A stretch of DNA of 20,654 bases from Aminipila sp047974845 (lineage in GTDB: Bacteria; Bacillota; Clostridia; Peptostreptococcales; Anaerovoracaceae), in assembly GCA_047974845.1 (NCBI GenBank), contig JBKECQ010000087.1, forward strand, positions 1 through 20,654, read 5' to 3'. Under the pieces are notes generated by a model. It did no database searches. It was given only the letters and a program-made list of their open reading frames with translations, and had not been told where the DNA came from. The translations under genes and the position numbers were made by a program. The first letter of the stretch is position 1. Every line of letters begins with the position of its first letter. Shown here one piece after another: positions 8,784 to 15,939 of this stretch.

Positions 8784-9692
8784 CTATCTTAAATCTAAAA
8801 GCTCTCGAGCCTCATCAGGGGTTGCCGGGTTAAGGTCAAATTCTTTCATTATCCTTACCATTTTTTCCACAAGTTGCGCATTATTTTCTGCCATCTTGCC
8901 TTTTCCTAACCATAAGTTGTCTTCCATCCCAACTCTTACGTGTCCACCTAGCAATAAGTTTTGCATACAAATTGGGTATTCTTGTTTTCCTGCACCAAAT
9001 GCTGACCACTGATACTCACCAACACCAAGAACCCTATCTGCTGTATCTTTCATTGTTATTAAATCATACGGCGAAGCTCCTAATGCTCCATTTATTCCCA
9101 ATACAAATTGCAAGTACGGTTTGCCCTTTATCAGACCTGAATCCTTCATAAATTTTACATTATAAATGTGTCCGGCATCATAGCACTCCAGTTCCGGTTT
9201 TGTGCAGTGTTCATTAAATATGGTTAGCATTTTTTCCATATCCTCAAATGTATTGCTAAAAACGAACCCCTTTGTGTTTTCTAAATATGGTTTTTCCCAG
9301 TCATTTTTCCACTCTTTAATTTTTTGTGCTGCCGGAAATAACCCCCAGTTTATTGAGCCTGCATTCATGGACGCTAATTCCGGCTTAAATCTTGGTACTA
9401 CAGAACTTCTTTGTTCAACTGTCATTCCTGCTCCACCGCCTGTCGTTAAACAAATGATAACTTCCTTATTTACTTGCCTGATTCTGTCGATAATTTTTTC
9501 ATAAATTTCTAAGTCAGCCGATGGTTGTCCGTTTACCGGATTTCTGGCATGAATATGGACAGAAGCAGCACCTGCATTAGCGGCATCTATGGCGTTTTGT
9601 GCTATTTCTTCTACTTTGATTGGCAAAAATTTAGACATGGATGGGGTATGGATAGAACCGGTAATCGCACAGTTAATAATTCTCTTACTCAC
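8784..9692 (-). CDS. Beta-keto acid cleavage enzyme (BKACE, DUF849 family)
   Basis: BKACE enzymes are Zn-dependent and exchange a beta-keto acid with acetyl-CoA, giving acetoacetate and a new acyl-CoA. The 302-residue protein keeps the zinc ligands H46 and H48 (SVHIHAR) and E257 with the neighbouring D258 and R253 (HVRVGMEDN), plus the STGG-like turn at TTGGG and the ELECYDAGH strand. The best-known member, Kce of lysine fermentation, is about 276 residues. This one is longer by roughly one insertion near residues 117-143 and has Ile14 where Kce, as I recall it, has Glu14 near the substrate amino group. A non-amino substrate is therefore more likely. The start is GTG at 9692, six bases after GGGAGG. 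It is the first gene behind the sigma-54 promoter. Confidence 0.9.
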   Translation of the reverse strand: MSKRIINCAITGSIHTPSMSKFLPIKVEEIAQNAIDAANAGAASVHIHARNPVNGQPSADLEIYEKIIDRIRQVNKEVIICLTTGGGAGMTVEQRSSVVPRFKPELASMNAGSINWGLFPAAQKIKEWKNDWEKPYLENTKGFVFSNTFEDMEKMLTIFNEHCTKPELECYDAGHIYNVKFMKDSGLIKGKPYLQFVLGINGALGASPYDLITMKDTADRVLGVGEYQWSAFGAGKQEYPICMQNLLLGGHVRVGMEDNLWLGKGKMAENNAQLVEKMVRIMKEFDLNPATPDEARELLDLR

Positions 9693-9734
9693 TTTGAACC
9701 TCCCTATGTATTATTTTTTATACAATTATAAAGA

Positions 9735-9750
9735 AGCAAAATCCATGCCA
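9735..9750 (-). promoter_or_regulatory. Sigma-54 (-24/-12) promoter of the BKACE operon
   Basis: The minus strand reads TGGCAT-GGATT-TTGCT against the consensus TGGCAC-N5-TTGCW. The GG (9749-9748) and GC (9737-9736) are separated by exactly ten bases. Transcription would start near 9724, leaving about 30 nt of leader before the GTG start at 9692. The sigma-54 activator encoded at the end of this operon is the obvious regulator. Confidence 0.85.
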
Positions 9751-9827
9751 TGAATATGTTTGTGTTTAAAAGCCCTAACAATGTTGAAATTGCAGTATAT
9801 TAGCTGTATCACTATAAAATATAAGAG

Positions 9828-9891
9828 ATGCGAATTAGCATCATATGCAAATTTGCATCTCTTATTAAAGCCAAAAGATGCAATTTCGCAT
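9828..9891. promoter_or_regulatory. Three 14-bp palindromic enhancer sites (candidate UAS for the sigma-54 activator)
   Basis: ATGCGAATTAGCAT (9828-9841), ATGCAAATTTGCAT (9845-9858, a perfect palindrome) and ATGCAATTTCGCAT (9878-9891) share the form ATGC-N6-GCAT. Centres are 17 and 33 bp apart. They lie about 80-140 bp upstream of the -24/-12 promoter, the usual distance for sites bound by enhancer-binding proteins acting through DNA looping. The Fis-type helix-turn-helix of the activator encoded at 3325-4791 is the likely binder. Confidence 0.7.
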
Positions 9892-9917
9892 TTTTTGGGC
9901 AATGTCATCATTATTAG

Positions 9918-9984
9918 CGATTAATTTATTTTGCATTATGTCTTGTGAATTTATATTGACTTATGACCGATTAATTTATTTTGC
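9918..9984 (+). repeat. 17-bp direct repeat pair
   Basis: CGATTAATTTATTTTGC occurs identically at 9918-9934 and 9968-9984, exactly 50 bp apart (close to five helical turns), in the regulatory region between the two operons. Function is unknown; it may be a second regulator's binding site. Confidence 0.75.
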
Positions 9985-10117
9985 TTTTCATGCATATTAA
10001 TATGCTGTCGGTTGCAACCACCATATTGCTATGGTAAACTCATTTTATACTTACCAAATAACAATAATAGGAGACAAAGAGAGCTTTTTATAAACTATAG
10101 CAAAGTATGTGTAATGC

Positions 10118-10136
10118 TCTCCATATAATCTCCATA
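10118..10136 (+). promoter_or_regulatory. Direct-repeat operator upstream of the response-regulator gene
   Basis: TCTCCATA occurs twice (10118-10125 and 10129-10136) with an 11-bp period, the geometry used by OmpR-family dimers. The same 19-bp element stands before the copper effector operon at 12002-12020. It ends 42 bp before the TTG start. A weak -10-like TTAAAT follows at a distance matched in the second copy. Confidence 0.65.
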
Positions 10137-10178
10137 AACTGATGTTAAATTGTTGAAAAGAAAAGGAGGTGTGCTCAT

Positions 10179-10880
10179 TTGCAAAAGAAAAAAATATTAA
10201 TAGTAGAAGACGAGCCCAAAATAGCCGAAGCCATTGTTGCTTACCTTGAAAAAGACGGGTATAAAATATTTGTTGCCTATGACGGTAAGCAGGCTTTAGA
10301 GCTGTTTGAAACCGAGTACCTTGATATGATTATACTGGATCTTATGATTCCCTATATATCCGGAGAAGAGATATGTAAAACCATACGTAAGGAGTCTCGC
10401 ATACCTATTATTATGCTCACTGCAAAAGCCAGTGAAAGTAGCAAAATTGAGGGCTTGAACATAGGAGCAGACGATTACATTACAAAACCGTTTTCGCCTA
10501 GAGAGCTTGTTGCAAGGGTAAACAGCCTATTCCGCAGGTGCAGTGACGGAATTTCCCCTTTCTTTAATACAATAAAGATAAATAACGGTGACCTAGAGGT
10601 CGACTTCAATTCATATACAATGAAAAAAAGAGGTGAGGTTGTAAATCTCACGCCTAACGAATTTAAGCTGTTTTCAACCCTGGTTAAATATCCAAATAAA
10701 ACATTTACACGGGATGAGTTGATTGACATTGCCCTTGGAATGGATTTTAACGGCTATGATAGGACAATAGACAGCCACATTAAAAATTTGCGTTCCAAAA
10801 TTGAAACCGACACTACAAACCCAGTATATATCCTCACTGTTCGAGGTATTGGGTATAGGTTTGGAGGGTTATGCACATGA
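10179..10880 (+). CDS. OmpR/PhoB-family response regulator
   Basis: The 233-residue cytoplasmic regulator has a receiver domain (about 1-118) with the acidic pocket E10/D11, phospho-acceptor D54 (IILDLMIP) and the conserved Thr/Ala-Lys pair in MLTAK and TKPFSP. A winged-helix DNA-binding domain follows (about 130-232), ending in the usual YILTVRGIGYRF. The start is TTG at 10179 with GGAGG about ten bases upstream. Its stop overlaps the kinase start by four bases (ATGA), so the two are translationally coupled. Context (Cu ATPase and copper-binding proteins downstream, a shared operator) suggests it controls copper resistance, although regulators of this shape serve many signals. Confidence 0.95.
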   Translation: MQKKKILIVEDEPKIAEAIVAYLEKDGYKIFVAYDGKQALELFETEYLDMIILDLMIPYISGEEICKTIRKESRIPIIMLTAKASESSKIEGLNIGADDYITKPFSPRELVARVNSLFRRCSDGISPFFNTIKINNGDLEVDFNSYTMKKRGEVVNLTPNEFKLFSTLVKYPNKTFTRDELIDIALGMDFNGYDRTIDSHIKNLRSKIETDTTNPVYILTVRGIGYRFGGLCT

Positions 10881-11893
10881 AGCTCAAAAGTAAACTTATA
10901 CTTTCATACACAGTAATTTCAGTTTTTTTATCGGTAGCTTTAATTATTGCCTACCGTTTTTGTAATGACATTTGCAGGATGATACCCGGCATGACACATA
11001 GCGGAATGACGGTTTTTACTATCATTTCTCTAATCGTACTTTTAATCGCCCTTGGAATGTCGGTACTGTTTGCTACACGTATCTCAGATCCCCTCAAACT
11101 GCTGGACGCAAAAACAAAAGAAATAGCAAATGGAAACTATGGGGACAAAATTGTTCATCACACAAATATCATCGAAGCAGATGCTCTTATTGACAGTGTA
11201 AATGCACTTGCCTCAACCCTTGAAGCACAGCAGAAAGTAAAAAAACAGATGGCGAAGGATTATGCCCATGAGTTCAGAACACCTCTTGCAGCAATACAAT
11301 CTAACCTTGAAGGGATTATTGATGGTGTGTTCGCCCCAACAAATGAACGTATTGAAAGCATACGCCAAGAAATCTTACGGCTTTCTCGAATGGTATCAGA
11401 AATTGATAAAATTGTTGAAATCGAAAAATCCGATGATTCATTGAAAAAGGAGGAATTTGACCTTCAAGAGTTATTACAGCAAACAGCATTGTTTTTCGAG
11501 AATGAAGCCTCAGCAAAAAATATCGTACTTCGGTTAAAAGTCGAGCCTTGTAAAATAGTAGCGGACAGAGATAAAATCAGCCAAGTTGTCATTAACCTTT
11601 TGTCAAATGCTTTAAAATATACTGATGAGGGACAAGTAGTAATAACCTTAAAAGCCTACAGTGATGTGGCTTGTTTTTCAATTGCCGACACGGGAATTGG
11701 CATATCAGATGACGACCTTCCATATATATTTGAGCATCTATATCGTTCTGATAAATCCCGTACTCGTGATACCGGTGGTGCAGGAATCGGACTTGCGGTT
11801 GTCCAATCCATTGTCCATGCTCACGGAGGGAAAATAGAAGTAATAAGCGAACTGTCAAAAGGTAGTGAGTTTATTGTTACATTAAAAAAATAA
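10877..11893 (+). CDS. Membrane sensor histidine kinase with minimal extracytoplasmic loop
   Basis: The 338-residue partner of the preceding regulator has two transmembrane helices (about 6-25 and 44-65), then HAMP (about 66-118), a dimerisation domain with phospho-histidine H131 in YAHEFRTPL, and an ATPase domain with the N box (NLLSNALKYTD), ADTGIGI and GGAGIGL. The segment between the helices is only about twenty residues (CNDICRMIPGMTHSGM) and contains two Cys, three Met and one His, all soft-metal ligands. That fits direct Cu(I)/Ag(I) sensing at the membrane (inference). An ATG at 10871 lies too close to the binding site GGAGGG; the ATG at 10877 is preferred and gives the classic ATGA overlap. 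Confidence 0.92.
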   Translation: MKLKSKLILSYTVISVFLSVALIIAYRFCNDICRMIPGMTHSGMTVFTIISLIVLLIALGMSVLFATRISDPLKLLDAKTKEIANGNYGDKIVHHTNIIEADALIDSVNALASTLEAQQKVKKQMAKDYAHEFRTPLAAIQSNLEGIIDGVFAPTNERIESIRQEILRLSRMVSEIDKIVEIEKSDDSLKKEEFDLQELLQQTALFFENEASAKNIVLRLKVEPCKIVADRDKISQVVINLLSNALKYTDEGQVVITLKAYSDVACFSIADTGIGISDDDLPYIFEHLYRSDKSRTRDTGGAGIGLAVVQSIVHAHGGKIEVISELSKGSEFIVTLKK

Positions 11894-11905
11894 GTCTTAC
11901 ATTAT

Positions 11906-11935
11906 GTAAATATAATGTTCACGTGTTATATTTAC
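11906..11935. repeat. 10-bp inverted repeat after the kinase gene
   Basis: GTAAATATAA (11906-11915) and TTATATTTAC (11926-11935) are perfect complements around a 10-nt loop. It lies between the kinase stop and the terminator and has no T-tract of its own. Confidence 0.5.
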
Positions 11936-11960
11936 CAACTAAATTACGAGAGTAAAAATA

Positions 11961-11998
11961 AAAAATCCTTTGCGAAAAAAAATTTGCAAAGGATTTTT
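11961..11998 (+). terminator. Intrinsic terminator of the two-component operon
   Basis: The arms AAAAATCCTTTGC (11961-11973) and GCAAAGGATTTTT (11986-11998) form a 13-bp stem ending in a run of seven T. The operator of the next operon begins only a few bases later at 12002, so the effector operon has its own promoter. Confidence 0.92.
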
Positions 11999-12001
11999 TT
12001 G

Positions 12002-12020
12002 TCTCCATAAAATCTCCATA
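12002..12020 (+). promoter_or_regulatory. Direct-repeat operator upstream of the copper effector operon
   Basis: TCTCCATA occurs at 12002-12009 and again at 12013-12020, 11 bp apart, matching the element at 10118-10136 at 18 of 19 bases. It lies 45 bp before the ATG of the 35-residue peptide. A TTTAAGAT stretch downstream may be the -10 element. Likely bound by the response regulator encoded upstream. Confidence 0.65.
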
Positions 12021-12065
12021 GATATACTTTAAGATTAGTCTAAAATCAACAAAGGAGTTAGAAAT

Positions 12066-12173
12066 ATGTTAAATATTAAATTATGGATTATAAAAAATTG
12101 GGCTAATGTATTATTGTGTGTAGCGTTGGGGACTGCGATACTTTGGTTTATTAAGTACTCGCCGTGTCACTAG
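12066..12173 (+). CDS. 35-residue single-pass membrane peptide, first gene of the copper operon
   Basis: The ATG at 12066 is preceded by AAAGGAG at a good distance and by the shared operator, and the stop lies 24 bp before the next start. The peptide has a short basic N-terminus (MLNIKLWIIKNW), one hydrophobic helix (about 12-29) containing Cys18, and the C-terminal end KYSPCH with Cys34 and His35. A Cys-His terminus on a membrane peptide in a copper operon suggests a small metal-binding or assembly subunit working with the transporter encoded next (inference). No family is recognised. Confidence 0.7.
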   Translation: MLNIKLWIIKNWANVLLCVALGTAILWFIKYSPCH

Positions 12174-12197
12174 ATAATGATTTATGGAGGTAAACTA

Positions 12198-13520
12198 ATG
12201 CCACAAAATGAAATCTCAAAACAACTTGCTGTAAAAGGTATGAGTTGTAGCGGCTGTGAAATAAGAATTGAAAAAACACTAAAGGCCATAAATGGTATAT
12301 CAAAGGTAAAGGCAAGCTACAATAACTGCAAGGTCAGCGTTACTTATGATGAAAGCAAGGTGAGTCTATCACAAATCAAACAAGCAATTACCAATCTTGA
12401 TTATGAGGTGGACGGCTCTTGCTCACATACAAATCCAAGCGAAAAAGCAACCTTTTCTCAGCTATTGAAAATTGCTCTAATCATGTTTGGAGTTGCTATG
12501 CTGATCAACCGCTTCGGTGGATTTAATCTATTCAACTATTTTCCCGAAGCAAAAATAGGAATGAGTTATGCGGTGATTTTTATCATTGGAATACTCACCT
12601 CCGTCCACTGTATCGGTATGTGCGGCGGCATTTGCCTTTCCCAATGTGTAGGAGCAAAAGGGCAAAAAAAATTAGAGCGTATGCGACCATCCTTCCTGTA
12701 CAACCTTGGCAGAATAATCTCCTATACTCTAGTTGGAGGCATTGTTGGGGCAATTGGCTCTGTTGTCAGCTTCAACGGAGTAATGAGAGGTGCGGTGGCA
12801 TTATTCGCAGGAATCTTTATGATTATCATGGGGCTTAATATGCTTGATATGTTTCCATGGCTACGTAAATTCAGCCTGAGAATGCCAAAATTCTTAATTG
12901 GCGACATAAATGGGAAAAGCAATAGCCCTCTGTTTATCGGACTGCTGAACGGTCTTATGCCTTGTGGTCCTTTACAAGCCATGCAACTGTACGCCTTATC
13001 CACGGGTTCACCAATACAGGGGGCAATTTCAATGTTCTTATTCGCTCTTGGAACATCATTTATTATGTTCGGTTTTGGTGCTATAAGCTCTATTCTATCT
13101 AAAAAGTTCACATCAAAGCTAATGACCGTTAGTGCCGTACTTGTTATAGTCCTTGGGCTTGGAATGTTTAATACGGGTCTAAGTATGTCAGGCTTTTTAG
13201 CTATCGGAACGGAAAAAAGCCAACCAGTGAATTTTGAAGCTGAAATTGTTGACGGCTATCAAATTGTTGAAATTGAGGTCTCACAGAGGCGCTATGCACC
13301 AATTACCGTAAAGAAAGGTATTCCTGTTAAGTTCAATCTTCACGCTGAGGCAAAAAACTTAAACGGCTGTAATAATGCCATTATAATACCTGAATACGGT
13401 ATTCAGATGCCTCTTCAGGCCGGTGATAACATTGTGGAGTTTACTCCAACAGAAACCGGGACATATCCATATGGATGTTGGATGAATATGATTCGTAGCA
13501 GTATAACGGTTACGGAATAA
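12198..13520 (+). CDS. HMA-TauE/SafE-type membrane protein with C-terminal cupredoxin-like domain
   Basis: The 440-residue fusion has an N-terminal heavy-metal-associated domain (about 8-72; GMSCSGC with metal ligands C17 and C20). A six-to-eight-helix membrane part of the sulfite-exporter TauE/SafE (UreH/DsbD-like) type follows (about 85-335), with HCIGMCGG beginning at H137 and LMPCGPLQA. The C-terminal cupredoxin-like domain (about 350-440) has NGCNN and YGCWMNM, where a Cys and a Cys/Met pair can bind copper. Proteins of this kind are linked to copper delivery or export and cytochrome-oxidase copper in other bacteria. Here the neighbours argue for copper handling. The ATG at 12198 follows TGGAGG; an ATG at 12177 would place the binding site inside the gene. 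Confidence 0.88.
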   Translation: MPQNEISKQLAVKGMSCSGCEIRIEKTLKAINGISKVKASYNNCKVSVTYDESKVSLSQIKQAITNLDYEVDGSCSHTNPSEKATFSQLLKIALIMFGVAMLINRFGGFNLFNYFPEAKIGMSYAVIFIIGILTSVHCIGMCGGICLSQCVGAKGQKKLERMRPSFLYNLGRIISYTLVGGIVGAIGSVVSFNGVMRGAVALFAGIFMIIMGLNMLDMFPWLRKFSLRMPKFLIGDINGKSNSPLFIGLLNGLMPCGPLQAMQLYALSTGSPIQGAISMFLFALGTSFIMFGFGAISSILSKKFTSKLMTVSAVLVIVLGLGMFNTGLSMSGFLAIGTEKSQPVNFEAEIVDGYQIVEIEVSQRRYAPITVKKGIPVKFNLHAEAKNLNGCNNAIIIPEYGIQMPLQAGDNIVEFTPTETGTYPYGCWMNMIRSSITVTE

Positions 13521-13620
13521 TACTAAAATTCCATACATCATATGCAACCAAGCCATACAATCAAAACTAATATATATAACTGCTTTATAGATAAGCAATT
13601 TAATAAAAAAATATTCCACA

Positions 13621-13647
13621 AGCAAAGCAGAGGCAACTGCTTTGGCT
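13621..13647. repeat. Hairpin between the transporter and copA genes
   Basis: AGCAAAGCAG (13622-13631 region) pairs with CTGCTTTGGCT through ten base pairs with one bulged G around a six-base loop. No T-run follows on the plus strand, so it is probably not a terminator; it may stabilise or process the operon mRNA. The rest of the 161-bp gap shows nothing else. Confidence 0.45.
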
Positions 13648-13681
13648 AAAAAATAAAACTATGAATTGGAGGATCATATAA

Positions 13682-15928
13682 ATGCGAGAAACACTTAAAG
13701 TAACGGGCATGACCTGTGCGGCCTGTGCTTCACGAATTGAAAAAGCAATAGGTAAAATAGATGGCGTAACCAGCGTATCAGTGAATTTAGCCACAGAGCG
13801 TATGACCTGCGAGCTGGATGTTAGCAAGACCAATATGTCAGCTGTGCGTCAGGCCATTGAAAAGGCAGGCTATAAATGGGCAGAGATTGCAGGTAAAAAT
13901 ACTGTTGATGAAGACAAGCTCCGCAAGGAAAAGGAGATTAGAATACTATGGACAAAATTCATTGTTGCCGCAATATTCACTATTCCGCTCCTGTACATTG
14001 CAATGGGTCACATGATTCCCGGCATTCAGCTCCCTCTTCCGTCAATCATTCAGCCAATGAATTATCCACTGAACTTTGCGCTGGTGCAGATTTTCCTAAC
14101 TGTACCCATTATGATTGCAGGATATAGATTCTATACAGTAGGATTTCGTGCACTTTGGCTGAGATCCCCAAATATGGACAGCTTAATTGCCATTGGAACA
14201 TCAGCGGCCACACTTTACAGCATATATGCCACATATAAGATTACCCAAGGTCATTTTATGTTTGTTGAAAGCCTGTATTTTGAGACAGCAGGCGTAATCA
14301 TCACGCTGATACTGCTTGGAAAATCCCTTGAGGCAGTCTCCAAGGGTAAAACTAGCGAGGCAATCAAAAAACTGATGGGGCTAGCGCCCAAAACTGCAAT
14401 TGTCATAAAAAATGGCATTGAAATAGAAACTCCTATAGATGAGGTTATGGTAGACGATATTATTTTGGTTAAGCCCGGAAGTAAAATACCGGTTGATGGA
14501 GTTGTCGTAGAGGGCAATACCGCCATTGACGAGGCTATGCTCACCGGAGAGAGTATGCCGGTGGATAAAAAGGCAGGAGATAAAGTTTTTGCGGCATCTA
14601 TAAACAAAAATGGACTGATTAAATTTAAGGCGACAAAAATCGGTTCTGATACGGCGCTTGCACAAATTATCAAGCTGGTAGAGGATGCTCAGAGCTCCAA
14701 AGCACCTATTGCTCAAATGGCGGACATTGTTTCCGGTTACTTTGTTCCCATTGTGTTTATCATTGCTGTTTTAGCATTTGGCGGTTGGATGCTTGCCGGA
14801 AAGGACTTTGTATTTGCACTGACAATATTTATTTCGGTACTGGTTATTGCCTGCCCATGTGCTTTGGGGCTTGCCACACCAACAGCTATTATGGTTGGTA
14901 CAGGAAAAGGAGCTGAAAACGGTATTCTAATCAAAGGCGGCGAAGCACTTGAAGCGACTCATAAAATCAAAACTATTGTCTTTGATAAGACAGGCACCAT
15001 CACTGAGGGTAAGCCTGAAGTTACGGACATTGTTACAGTAAATGGTACAGACCGTAAAAGACTTTTGCAACTTGTTGCCTCTGCCGAAAAAGGCAGTGAA
15101 CATCCCTTGGGTGAAGCAATAGTGCGAGGTGCAGAGAAAGAAAATTTATCCATGCTTACTGTTTCTGGTTTTGAATCTCTTACGGGGAGAGGAATCAAAG
15201 TTACTATTGACGGAAATGAAGTCCTTGCAGGAAACCTCAAGCTCATGAATGAGCAAAACATTTCCGTAGAGAGTTTGGAATCAGATGCCGACCGTTTAGC
15301 CGGCGAAGGCAAGACCCCTATGTATATTGCAGTTAATAGAGAGCTTTCGGGTATTATCGCAGTTGCAGATGTAGTGAAGCAAAGCAGTGCACGGGCAATA
15401 AAGCGATTAACCGAAATGGGTATTGAGGTTGCAATGATTACCGGTGACAACAAGCGTACTGCGGAATCCATTGCTAAGCAGGTAGGTATAACAAGGGTAC
15501 TGTCCGAGGTTCTGCCACATGATAAGTCAAACGAAGTTAAAAAGCTACAAATGGAGGGCAAAAAAGTTGCCATGGTTGGCGACGGTATAAATGATGCCCC
15601 GGCGTTGGCACAGGCCGATATCGGTATTGCCATAGGTAGTGGCACTGACGTTGCCATGGAAAGTGCCGACATCGTTCTAATGCACAGCGACCTAATGGAT
15701 GTTCCTACAGCTATTCAGCTCTCAAAAAGTACAATCCGCAATATTAAGCAAAATCTATTCTGGGCGTTTGCTTACAATGTAGCCGGAATACCTGTTGCCG
15801 CGGGAGTGTTATATCTGCTGGGCGGTCCTTTGCTTAACCCTGTGTTTGCGGCGGCGGCAATGAGCTTGTCCAGTGTATCGGTGCTTACAAACGCACTTAG
15901 ATTAAAACGTTTTAAGGCGTACGAATAA
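13682..15928 (+). CDS. copA: Copper(I)-exporting P1B-type ATPase
   Basis: The 748-residue ATPase has one N-terminal HMA domain (GMTCAAC, ligands C12 and C15). The transport motif CPC is at 391-393 in TM6, phosphorylated D435 is in DKTGT, the HP motif is SEHPLGEA, TGES is in the actuator domain, and the hinge is MVGDGINDAPALA. TM7 has YN-x4-P (AYNVAGIP) and TM8 has MSLSS, the pair that marks Cu(I)-specific type IB-1 pumps. It uses ATP to drive Cu(I) out of the cytoplasm. Many relatives have two HMA domains; this has one, but the upstream fusion supplies another. The ATG at 13682 follows TTGGAGG. Its stop codon adjoins the binding site of the lipoprotein gene, so the two are cotranscribed. Confidence 0.97.
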   Translation: MRETLKVTGMTCAACASRIEKAIGKIDGVTSVSVNLATERMTCELDVSKTNMSAVRQAIEKAGYKWAEIAGKNTVDEDKLRKEKEIRILWTKFIVAAIFTIPLLYIAMGHMIPGIQLPLPSIIQPMNYPLNFALVQIFLTVPIMIAGYRFYTVGFRALWLRSPNMDSLIAIGTSAATLYSIYATYKITQGHFMFVESLYFETAGVIITLILLGKSLEAVSKGKTSEAIKKLMGLAPKTAIVIKNGIEIETPIDEVMVDDIILVKPGSKIPVDGVVVEGNTAIDEAMLTGESMPVDKKAGDKVFAASINKNGLIKFKATKIGSDTALAQIIKLVEDAQSSKAPIAQMADIVSGYFVPIVFIIAVLAFGGWMLAGKDFVFALTIFISVLVIACPCALGLATPTAIMVGTGKGAENGILIKGGEALEATHKIKTIVFDKTGTITEGKPEVTDIVTVNGTDRKRLLQLVASAEKGSEHPLGEAIVRGAEKENLSMLTVSGFESLTGRGIKVTIDGNEVLAGNLKLMNEQNISVESLESDADRLAGEGKTPMYIAVNRELSGIIAVADVVKQSSARAIKRLTEMGIEVAMITGDNKRTAESIAKQVGITRVLSEVLPHDKSNEVKKLQMEGKKVAMVGDGINDAPALAQADIGIAIGSGTDVAMESADIVLMHSDLMDVPTAIQLSKSTIRNIKQNLFWAFAYNVAGIPVAAGVLYLLGGPLLNPVFAAAAMSLSSVSVLTNALRLKRFKAYE

Positions 15929-15939
15929 GGAGATTCAGT

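Larger units (their letters stand above)
9693..10178. other. Divergent intergenic regulatory region
   Basis: This 486-bp stretch separates the leftward BKACE operon from the rightward two-component operon. The left third holds the sigma-54 promoter and three palindromes. The middle holds a 17-bp direct repeat (9918-9934 and 9968-9984), the palindrome GCATATTAATATGC (9992-10005) and GGTTGCAACC (10010-10019). The right end holds the direct-repeat operator for the response regulator. No protein-coding or RNA gene is supported here. Confidence 0.7.

Noticed and set aside
9828..9891. Possible CRISPR-like short repeats
   Set aside because: Three 14-bp palindromes with unequal spacing and no constant spacer length fit enhancer sites, not an array, and no cas genes are present.
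9726..9911. 61-codon open frame on the minus strand
   Set aside because: It runs across the sigma-54 promoter and the three palindromes, has no good binding site and resembles no protein.
13621..13647. Terminator between the transporter gene and copA
   Set aside because: The hairpin is followed by A residues, not T, on the transcribed strand, and the genes look like one operon.
14959..15672. 237-codon open frame on the minus strand
   Set aside because: It is opposite the copA catalytic domains, whose motifs are intact; its composition follows from the copA codons.
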